Positions 5,904 through 11,578 of a stretch of 11,578 nucleotides of DNA are shown here, one piece after another. The notes under the pieces were generated by a model, which worked only from the letters and a program-made list of their open reading frames with translations, searched no databases and was not told where the DNA came from. The translations under genes were made by a program, and so were the position numbers. Position 1 is the first letter of the stretch, and the number at the start of each line of letters is the position of its first letter. Source of the stretch: a candidate division TA06 bacterium (lineage in GTDB: Bacteria > Hydrothermota > DG-26 > E44-bin18 > JADFOU01); the NCBI GenBank assembly GCA_022562655.1, contig JADFOU010000038.1, positions 1 through 11,578 on the forward strand, read 5' to 3'.

Positions 5904-7097
5904 GTGAATCTCCGCAATATCAAAATCATCTACCGCAAAGAGTTGCTCGACTCTCTCCGGGACAGAAGAACCCTGATCTCTATGGTCTTGGTTCCCATCC
6001 TGATGTTTCCTGTGATGATCCTTGGAGTAGGTATCATTATGGGGTTGGTCATCTCCAAGGCCGTGCAAAAGGGTTCTAAGGTGGTGATTGTAGGGGAGAG
6101 TTTTGGAGAGAGTCTCGCTTCGAAGATCCAGGAGAAAGAAGGGGTTGAGGTGGTCGAGATGGAAAACTATGAGATCGCCTTGCGGAAAAAGGAGATCCAG
6201 ACGGTTTTAGTAATCCCTAAGTATTTTGAGGAGTCCCTTGCCAGAGCCGATTCGACGGAACTGAGAATTCTTTACGATGAGGCGGAGTTGCGGTCCCAGA
6301 TGGCGGAGAAGAAACTCCGGGAGGTGATTCTTGACTATCGGGATGAGGTTGTCTCGGAGCGGATGACCTCTCGAGGGATTGAGAAGAGTTTTCTGGAACC
6401 CTTTGTGGTCACCTCCGTCAATTTGGCATCGAAGGAGAAGATGGGAGGAATGGTGATGGGACTTTTCCTCCCCTATATGGTGATCATTCTCTCTCTGACC
6501 GGAGCGATGTATCCAGCGGTGGATATGACAGCAGGGGAGAAGGAGAGGGGAACTTTAGAAACCCTTATGGTCAGTTCTGCCAGTCGGAAGGAAATGGTAT
6601 TAGGCAAGTTCACAATGGTCTTTACTGCCTCGGTGATTACCGCTCTCCTCTCTCTTCTCTCCCTCTTTGCCACCTTTGCTCTTGGGTCCTCTCTCACCAT
6701 CTCTATTCTTGAGGATTTCCCCTTCTCCATTCAACCCCTGGGTTTTGTCACCGTCTTTTTTATGATGATCCCCCTTTCCGCCTTTTTCTCAAGTCTTCTT
6801 ATGATGATCTCTATCTTCGCCAAAAGTAGCAAAGAGGCAAATAGTTACATCCACCCACTTGTGTTCATCATCGTCCTTCCAGCGATGGTTTCCTTTTTGC
6901 CTGGGGTGGAACTCAATTCCCTCATGGCGATGATTCCTATCGTGAATACAAGCCTTGTACTCAAAGAAGTCCTAATGGGAACCTATCACTGGGGGAATAT
7001 CGGATTGATCTTCCTATTCAACTTCCTCTTCGCCGCCCTGGGTCTCTGGGGAGCCATTGGGTTATTCGAAAAAGAGACCGTTCTTTTTAGAGTATGA
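5904..7097 (+). CDS. ABC exporter permease, NatB/ABC-2 type
   Basis: The membrane subunit that partners the preceding ATPase. The 397 residues start with KIIYRKELLDSLRDRRTL (7-24), the usual cytoplasmic lead-in of NatB-type permeases. Predicted membrane segments lie at about 23-50, 182-206, 231-262, 276-305, 315-335 and 363-388; a large soluble domain (about 52-180) between helices 1 and 2 should lie outside the inner membrane. The segment GEKERGTLETLMVSSASRKE (211-230) is the conserved cytoplasmic coupling region of this family. Substrate unknown: sodium, peptides or drugs are possibilities by family only. The start is GTG 5904, chosen because the N-terminus matches the family; there is no Shine-Dalgarno sequence and the heptamer repeat ends six bases before it. 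Confidence 0.92.
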   Translation: MNLRNIKIIYRKELLDSLRDRRTLISMVLVPILMFPVMILGVGIIMGLVISKAVQKGSKVVIVGESFGESLASKIQEKEGVEVVEMENYEIALRKKEIQTVLVIPKYFEESLARADSTELRILYDEAELRSQMAEKKLREVILDYRDEVVSERMTSRGIEKSFLEPFVVTSVNLASKEKMGGMVMGLFLPYMVIILSLTGAMYPAVDMTAGEKERGTLETLMVSSASRKEMVLGKFTMVFTASVITALLSLLSLFATFALGSSLTISILEDFPFSIQPLGFVTVFFMMIPLSAFFSSLLMMISIFAKSSKEANSYIHPLVFIIVLPAMVSFLPGVELNSLMAMIPIVNTSLVLKEVLMGTYHWGNIGLIFLFNFLFAALGLWGAIGLFEKETVLFRV

Positions 7098-7301
7098 TTG
7101 TTGTAGAAACTGGAGATTCGTTATCAGAGGATATTAGAAAATTGTTATCGAAATTGGAAATTTGAAACTTGTTGTTGGTGCGACAGACATTCCGTCTGTG
7201 GTGCACGATGTTTAATTTCCTAGATTTAATCCCCATTTTCCAGTGTCCAGTTTCCATTACTAACTTCCAATATCTACTTACGAATTTCAAATTTCAAAGA
7301 C
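7098..7301. repeat. Repeat-filled gap before eno: heptamer tracts and a palindrome
   Basis: A 204-base gap without a gene. GAAATTG, GAAATTT and GAAACTT follow each other at 7150-7170; TTTCCAG, TGTCCAG and TTTCCAT at 7237-7257; and ATTTCAA is repeated exactly at 7284-7290 and 7291-7297, four bases before the eno ATG. In between, ACAGAC (7183-7188) and GTCTGT (7194-7199) form a 6-bp stem with a 5-base loop. The two outer tracts are roughly inverted relative to each other. No strong promoter for eno is apparent. Confidence 0.6.
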
Positions 7302-8600
7302 ATGGATCGCATTCGAGAACTTCATGGGAGAGAGATCTTGGACTCGAGAGGGAACCCCACTCTTGAGGTAGACTGCATTCTGGAGTCTGGTGTTCTGGGG
7401 AGGGCGGCTGTTCCCTCAGGTGCCTCCACTGGAGATTTTGAAGCCCTAGAACTCCGGGATGGGGAAAAACACCGATATGGGGGGAAAGGGGTGAGAAGGG
7501 CGATCCGGATTGTCTCAGAGATTATCCTACCGCAACTCAAGGGGATGGATGGTCATGACCAGAAAAGTGTGGATCTGCGGCTAATCGAATTGGATGGGAC
7601 GGAGAATAAGTCAAACTTAGGTGCCAACACCCTCCTTGGGGTCTCCTTCGCCGTCTCCCATGCAGCCGCACGATCCAGGAATCTTTCCCTTTATCGTCAT
7701 ATCGGCGGGGAAGGAGCAAGGACTCTTCCCGTCCCCATGATGAACCTTATCAATGGCGGACGTCATGCCGATAACCCCCTTACCCTTCAGGAATTTATGA
7801 TCGTTCCTGCAGGTCCTTCCAGTTTTCGAGAAGCGATCCGCCTGGCCTCAGAAACCTTCCATTCCCTCAAGGTTCTTTTGAAAGAGAGGGGATATCGGAC
7901 CAATGTGGGGGATGAGGGAGGTTTTGCTCCAGACCTGAAGGGTAACGAAGAGGCCATCCAGATGATCCTCGAATCTGCAGGGAGAGCAGGGTATGAGTCC
8001 GGCAAAGACTTCTGGATTGCCCTCGATGCCGCTGCCAGCGAGTTCTATGATAAGAGTGAAGAGAGATACCTCATCCGTCAAGATGGAAGTCCAAAGTCCA
8101 AAGTTCAAAGTCTAAAGTCTGAAGAGTTGATCCGACTCTATGAGAGTTGGGTGGAAAATTATCCGATCCTCTCCATTGAAGATGGACTCTCTCAAGAAGA
8201 TTGGGAGGGGTGGAAAAACCTCAACCATCGCCTCGGGAAAAAGGTTCGGATTGTAGGGGATGACCTCTTTGTGACTCAGAAGAAGAGATTACAGCGAGGA
8301 ATTCAGGAGGGTTCTGCCAATGCCATTTTGATTAAACCCAATCAGATTGGAACCTTGACGGAGACTCTGGATTGCGTCGAAGAGGCGAAGAAGGCGGGTT
8401 TCGTCACCATTATTTCCCATCGTTCGGGGGAGACGGAGGATACCACCATTGCAGATCTCGCCGTAGCCACAAATGCAGGCCTGATCAAAACCGGGTCTAT
8501 CTCCCGCACCGACCGAGTGGCCAAATACAATCGTCTTTTAAGGATTGAAGAAGAATTAGGAGAGGAGGGAATCTTTCCTGGTATTTCCGCATTTTCCTAA
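7302..8600 (+). CDS. eno: Enolase (phosphopyruvate hydratase)
   Basis: Enolase interconverts 2-phosphoglycerate and phosphoenolpyruvate in glycolysis and gluconeogenesis. The 432 residues are full length. Key residues are present: the SGASTG loop (39-44), H155 in NGGRHADN, E164 in LQEFMI, catalytic E205 in GDEGGFAP, metal ligands D241, E293 (SIEDG) and D320 (VGDDLFVT), catalytic K345 in LIKPNQIGT, and SHRSGETED (372-380). The oddity is residues 263-274 (SPKSKVQSLKSE), encoded by five tandem copies of a 7-bp unit that otherwise sits in intergenic gaps. The segment lies between the SEFYDK strand and the helix before YPILSIEDG, probably on the surface. The active site looks untouched, so the enzyme should work. 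ATG 7302 is supported by the usual REILDSRGNPT N-terminus; no Shine-Dalgarno sequence is visible. Confidence 0.97.
   Translation: MDRIRELHGREILDSRGNPTLEVDCILESGVLGRAAVPSGASTGDFEALELRDGEKHRYGGKGVRRAIRIVSEIILPQLKGMDGHDQKSVDLRLIELDGTENKSNLGANTLLGVSFAVSHAAARSRNLSLYRHIGGEGARTLPVPMMNLINGGRHADNPLTLQEFMIVPAGPSSFREAIRLASETFHSLKVLLKERGYRTNVGDEGGFAPDLKGNEEAIQMILESAGRAGYESGKDFWIALDAAASEFYDKSEERYLIRQDGSPKSKVQSLKSEELIRLYESWVENYPILSIEDGLSQEDWEGWKNLNHRLGKKVRIVGDDLFVTQKKRLQRGIQEGSANAILIKPNQIGTLTETLDCVEEAKKAGFVTIISHRSGETEDTTIADLAVATNAGLIKTGSISRTDRVAKYNRLLRIEEELGEEGIFPGISAFS
8088..8122 (+). repeat. Five tandem 7-bp repeats inside eno
   Basis: Five head-to-tail units of consensus AGTYYAA: two identical AGTCCAA copies (8088-8101), then AGTTCAA (8102-8108), AGTCTAA (8109-8115) and AGTCTGA (8116-8122). 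The same units, AGTCCAA and AGTCTAA, occur in the non-coding gap at 5869-5897. The 35 bases are read in frame through eno without a stop. This is the only such tract found within a coding region here. Confidence 0.85.
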
Positions 8601-8677
8601 AATTCGGATAAATGGTAATAATTTGTGCTGCTTCAATTTTACTTTTTAGCAATTTAATAGTTTAACAAATCACCAAA
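8601..8677. other. Short AT-rich gap between eno and the ftsB-like gene
   Basis: Seventy-seven AT-rich bases. I see no convincing hairpin, promoter pair or Shine-Dalgarno sequence before the GTG at 8678. Loose repeats of a TTTAACA/AATTTAA kind are present at about 8650-8667. Confidence 0.4.
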
Positions 8678-8998
8678 GTGAGGGATCGGCTACTTTTTCG
8701 GAGACGGACGCGCTGGAGATTGAGAAAAAGGTGGATTTCTCGTCTACTCACCCTCCTCTTTGTTCTCTGGGCGGTCGATTCCTTAATCATAGGGGATTAT
8801 GGACTCTACAGTCTATTTTCTCTTAAACGAGAGGAGGCAAAGGTCCAGAATGAGATACTCGCCTTTCAAGCAAGAAGGGAAATTCTCGAAAGAGAGCGTC
8901 GTCTTTTGGATAAGGATCTCTTTACCATAGAAAGGATTGCCCGAGAACAGCTGGGAATGATCAAATCTGGGGAGAAAAAGTTCCTCTTTTTAAAATGA
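8678..8998 (+). CDS. FtsB/DivIC-family septum formation protein
   Basis: A 106-residue bitopic membrane protein of the FtsB/DivIC family, part of the FtsQLB-type divisome subcomplex that signals septal wall synthesis. The N-terminus is short and strongly basic (residues 1-23, many arginines), followed by one membrane helix (about 22-38), a charged coiled coil (about 47-80), and the family's closing motif IERIAREQLGMIKSGE (84-99). The orientation by the positive-inside rule puts the coil in the periplasm. The gene following eno is a widely conserved arrangement and supports the call. The start is GTG 8678 with no clear Shine-Dalgarno sequence. Its stop overlaps the next ATG as ATGA, so the two are probably translationally coupled. 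Whether it is an FtsB or a DivIC orthologue cannot be decided from one gene. Confidence 0.9.
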   Translation: MRDRLLFRRRTRWRLRKRWISRLLTLLFVLWAVDSLIIGDYGLYSLFSLKREEAKVQNEILAFQARREILERERRLLDKDLFTIERIAREQLGMIKSGEKKFLFLK

Positions 8999-9726
8999 AA
9001 AATAAAAAATCTGACTCTGTTTTTTCTGCATCTCTGTGGTGCATCGCATTTTTCAGTTTTCCCTTACTCGCCTGCTCCTCACCACAGAAAAGTGGAGAAG
9101 ACTTCACGGTTCTGCGACAGAGGATGGTGGAGGAACAGATCGTTGCCCGGGGCATTCAAGACCCTCTGGTTCTCCAGGCAATGAGAAAAGTTCCCCGTCA
9201 TCTATTCGTTTCTCTCCAGAAATTTGCATATACCGATCAGCCTCTCCCTATTGGAGAAGGTCAAACCATTTCCCAGCCTTATGTTGTCGCCCTTATGACA
9301 GAATTGTTGAGTCTAAAGGGGGGAGAGAAGGTTCTGGAAGTTGGGACGGGTTCGGGATATCAAGCCGCTGTCTTAGCGGAGATTGCAAAAGAAGTCTATA
9401 CCATAGAGATATTAGAACCCCTTGCCACATCGGCTCGAAACCGATTGAAAGAGAGAGGGTATAAGAACATCCGAGTCAAATGGGGGGATGGTTATCAAGG
9501 TTGGGAAGAATATGCTCCCTACAATGGGATCGTTGTTACCGCAGCGCCTGACCATATCCCTCAATCTCTGGTGGAGCAGTTGAATGTTGGGGGCAAGATG
9601 GTTATTCCTGTTGGGGATCTGTATCAGGAACTCCTTCTCCTGATCAAAACAGAGGAAGGAATTCAAAAAGAATCCATCATTCCTGTACGATTTGTCCCTA
9701 TGACGGGAGAGACGGAGAAAAATTAA
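8995..9726 (+). CDS. pcm: Protein-L-isoaspartate O-methyltransferase, predicted exported lipoprotein
   Basis: PIMT uses S-adenosylmethionine to methylate L-isoaspartyl residues in damaged proteins and starts their repair. The methyltransferase is clear: MVEEQIVARGIQDPLVLQAM (44-63), PIGEGQTISQPY (85-96), SAM-binding motif I EVGTGSGYQAA (115-125), YTIEI (135-139), and YNGIVVTAAPD (176-186). Unusually, residues 1-27 look like a lipoprotein signal: a basic start MKNKKS, a hydrophobic core (about 9-26) and a lipobox-like LLAC with C27, followed by a polar linker. Typical cytoplasmic PIMTs begin near residue 30-44 of this protein. An internal ATG at 9124 could start a cytoplasmic form, but has no well-spaced ribosome-binding site. 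The ATG at 8995 overlaps the ftsB-like stop (ATGA), supporting its use. The export call is moderately sure, the enzyme call very sure. Confidence 0.94.
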   Translation: MKNKKSDSVFSASLWCIAFFSFPLLACSSPQKSGEDFTVLRQRMVEEQIVARGIQDPLVLQAMRKVPRHLFVSLQKFAYTDQPLPIGEGQTISQPYVVALMTELLSLKGGEKVLEVGTGSGYQAAVLAEIAKEVYTIEILEPLATSARNRLKERGYKNIRVKWGDGYQGWEEYAPYNGIVVTAAPDHIPQSLVEQLNVGGKMVIPVGDLYQELLLLIKTEEGIQKESIIPVRFVPMTGETEKN

Positions 9727-9831
9727 ACATTGAAAAGAAAAGATCAAATTGATAATAAGAATTCTTCTGTGACCTAATTGCCTTCTCCTCAGCTGCAGGA
9801 GAAATTTTCATTTTGCACATTGAATGAACCC

Positions 9832-11433
9832 ATGGAAAAGACGATCCCTTATAGTGATCTTCCCGGCAGTACCGAACTCTTCTCGGACTATATCCATCGG
9901 TTTGAGAGTGTGAAGTCCCATTACTCAGAGGACTATCGTGATCCCTCCCGGTGGGAGGGTCTTTCCAATCGAATCGGGGAAAAGAAATATGAGAGGGAGC
10001 GTCTCGTAGAGATTTTGAAGGAACAGAATCTGAGACTCGAATGTGGAGAGAAGACCTTAAAAAATATCGAGTTGTTGAAAGATCCCAAAACTTTGGCGAT
10101 TTTCACTGGACAGCAGATCGGCCTCTTTACCGGTCCCCTGTATACCCTCTATAAAGCCCTCACCGCCTGCAAACTGTCCAAAATTTTACACGAGAAAACT
10201 TCAAGGAAAGTTGTTCCCCTTTTCTGGATGGAATCAGATGACCATAATCCAAGGGAAGTGAATCACATCTCTTTTCTCGACCCCAAAAACAAAATCGCTC
10301 AATTAAAAGTAGAGATGGAAGAGGGAAGAAAGCCTGTTGGAAACATTCTTCTCAAAGGAAAGATTGAAAGGACCCTTGAATCTCTGGAAAATATGGAATT
10401 GGAATCAGAATTCAGAAAGAACGTTTTCGAGTTTATCAAAACGTCATATCTTTCATCTGAAGATTTCGCAGAGGGGTTTGGGAGGATGATGGCGGTCCTT
10501 TTCAAAGACTACGGTTTAATCTTTGTCAATTCCTTGGAAACGAAATGGCAGGATATCGCAGCTCCCTTTTTTCAAAAAACCATTGAGAATGCTTCGGAGA
10601 TCAAAGATCTCCTTACAAAACAGAGTGACAAACTTTTACAGGATGGGTATCACAATCAGATTGAGGAAAATCCGGAAATACTTGACCTGTTTGCACTTTA
10701 CAAAGGAGAAAGGGTTCCTATCCGAATCGTAAAGGATGAATTAAAGGTAGGAAATTCCGCACTCCGCAACCTGCATACCGAAATCGGATACAGTCCCAAT
10801 GTCGCTCTCCGTCCCATCCTTCAGGATTGGCTCTTTCCAACTGTTGCCTATGTAGCAGGTCCTTCTGAGATTGCCTACTTTGCACAGTTAAAACCCCTCT
10901 ATAAATTTTTTAATGTAGAGATGCCCGTTATCTTTCCAAGAACCAGTTTCACCCTTTTAGAGAAGAGTATTGTAAAGGTTCTGGAGAAATATGACCTTTC
11001 CGTCTCCGATTTCTTCGGGAAAACGGATGATGTGATTCAGAAGATCTTGAAAAGTGATAAGACACAAAAAAGCCAGGCAGATGAGATTTTTGACAAACTG
11101 GATAAATGCCTCTCACAATCTTTTTCCGGATTGGGAGAAGAATTTGCTCAAGTTGACCCATCATTAACAGGGTCTTTGGAGAATTCCCAGAAAAAGATTC
11201 TCTACCAGTTGGGAAAACTGAGGCATGGGTTTTTTGAAGGGGAGAAAAAGAAGAACGAAATCTTGGTCCGACAAATCGAACGCGCCTCAAATCAGCTCTA
11301 TCCTGAAGGACAACTCCAAGAGAGGAAGTTCAACATTGTTCACTATCTTGTGCGATACGGGATGGATTTCCTTTCCCGATTAGAAAAAGAGATTGATCCT
11401 TTTGATTTTGCCCATAAGGTTGTCCGTTTATGA
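9832..11433 (+). CDS. bshC: Putative cysteine ligase BshC (bacillithiol biosynthesis)
   Basis: BshC adds cysteine to glucosaminyl-malate in the last step of bacillithiol synthesis; biochemical proof of that reaction is still limited. With ATG 9832 the protein has 533 residues, usual for the family. Signatures are the N-terminal IPYSDLPGSTELFSDYI, TGQQIGLFTGPLYTLYKALT (about 92-111), VVPLFWMESDDHNPREVNH (about 127-145), and near the centre ALRPILQDWLFPTVAYVAG with GPSEIAYFAQ. The C-terminal part is rich in charged heptads (about 395-500), matching the long coiled-coil arm of BshC. An upstream TTG at 9778 in frame would add 18 residues, but the family begins close to the ATG. There is no Shine-Dalgarno sequence before the ATG. 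bshA and bshB are not in the window. Confidence 0.92.
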   Translation: MEKTIPYSDLPGSTELFSDYIHRFESVKSHYSEDYRDPSRWEGLSNRIGEKKYERERLVEILKEQNLRLECGEKTLKNIELLKDPKTLAIFTGQQIGLFTGPLYTLYKALTACKLSKILHEKTSRKVVPLFWMESDDHNPREVNHISFLDPKNKIAQLKVEMEEGRKPVGNILLKGKIERTLESLENMELESEFRKNVFEFIKTSYLSSEDFAEGFGRMMAVLFKDYGLIFVNSLETKWQDIAAPFFQKTIENASEIKDLLTKQSDKLLQDGYHNQIEENPEILDLFALYKGERVPIRIVKDELKVGNSALRNLHTEIGYSPNVALRPILQDWLFPTVAYVAGPSEIAYFAQLKPLYKFFNVEMPVIFPRTSFTLLEKSIVKVLEKYDLSVSDFFGKTDDVIQKILKSDKTQKSQADEIFDKLDKCLSQSFSGLGEEFAQVDPSLTGSLENSQKKILYQLGKLRHGFFEGEKKKNEILVRQIERASNQLYPEGQLQERKFNIVHYLVRYGMDFLSRLEKEIDPFDFAHKVVRL

Positions 11434-11556
11434 ATTTTCGTTGATACAAAGTATAAGAAGAAGAATAATAAATACAAGAACTCAATGAGATTTATGAAAG
11501 AGGATAGCCGCAACCTTTAGGTTACTTTCCTTTTCCTTTTTTCATAAGAGTTGACC
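11434..11556. other. Gap after bshC with a possible long stem and weak terminator-like element
   Basis: TTATGAAAGAGG (about 11492-11503) can pair, with two G-T pairs, to CTTTTTTCATAA (about 11536-11547), enclosing a small AACC/GGTT hairpin (11512-11523). A pyrimidine-rich run (11524-11543) follows the small hairpin, but no U-tract follows the long stem. It may end the bshC transcript or shape the start region of the next gene. The evidence is weak. Confidence 0.25.
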
Positions 11557-11578
11557 ATGATAAAAACCATCAACATGC
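11557..11578 (+). CDS. Possible start of a further gene, truncated by the window
   Basis: ATG 11557 opens a frame reading MIKTINM to the window edge, with AAGAG six bases upstream as a modest ribosome-binding site. Seven codons are too few to identify a product or to be sure it is a gene. Confidence 0.3.

Noticed and set aside
7087..7290. 67-codon open frame on the minus strand before eno
   Set aside because: Its sequence is simply the translation of the heptamer repeats and palindrome. Such repeat-derived frames are a common source of false gene calls.
9036..9464. 142-codon plus-strand frame inside the PIMT gene
   Set aside because: It is out of frame with the clear methyltransferase motifs and shows no domain; a shadow frame.
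1..11578. CRISPR array, tRNA or rRNA genes, prophage or toxin-antitoxin genes
   Set aside because: I looked on both strands. The only direct repeats are the short heptamer tracts without spacers, and no tRNA-like cloverleaf or rRNA segment was recognised.

Overview
This 11.6 kb window is a bacterial chromosomal region of ordinary housekeeping genes, with no phage genes, CRISPR array or intact mobile element. Nearly everything reads on the plus strand; only the first gene, a small membrane protein, is on the minus strand. The organism cannot be named from the sequence. Moderate GC, a predicted exported lipoprotein, BshC (bacillithiol synthesis), a shortened nusA-infB-rbfA cluster and gaps full of degenerate 7-bp repeats would suit an uncultivated Gram-negative-like candidate phylum or an assembly from metagenome data. 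That placement is inference.

Layout. Positions 1-525 hold an intergenic end and a four-helix membrane protein (minus strand). Positions 526-817 are non-coding: a possible small structured RNA, a clear intrinsic terminator (675-719) and a strong extended -10 promoter (779-806) that appears to start the nusA transcript at or within a few bases of the start codon. Positions 818-5097 carry the translation cluster: nusA, infB, a ylxP-like DUF503 gene and rbfA. The usual first gene, rimP, is missing upstream and truB does not follow rbfA. Positions 5094-7097 carry an ABC exporter pair of NatA/NatB type, whose ATPase start overlaps the rbfA stop as ATGA. Positions 7302-8998 carry eno and an FtsB/DivIC-like division protein, a common pairing. 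Positions 8995-9726 carry an L-isoaspartyl protein methyltransferase with an apparent lipoprotein signal peptide, and 9832-11433 carry bshC. A possible next gene starts at 11557 and runs off the window.

How the genes fit together. NusA (transcription elongation and antitermination), IF2 (initiator tRNA delivery), the DUF503 protein and RbfA (30S maturation) are a growth-linked gene-expression module. Enolase and the divisome protein belong to central metabolism and division, and PIMT and BshC to protein repair and thiol redox protection. The ABC exporter sits inside the module without obvious functional relation.

The most unusual features are small-scale. Degenerate heptamer repeats fill several gaps, touch the start regions of natB and eno, and occur once inside the eno reading frame, where they encode an in-frame surface-loop segment. 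Several genes lack a recognisable Shine-Dalgarno sequence, and nusA looks leaderless. I did not find a new multi-gene defence or biosynthetic system here.
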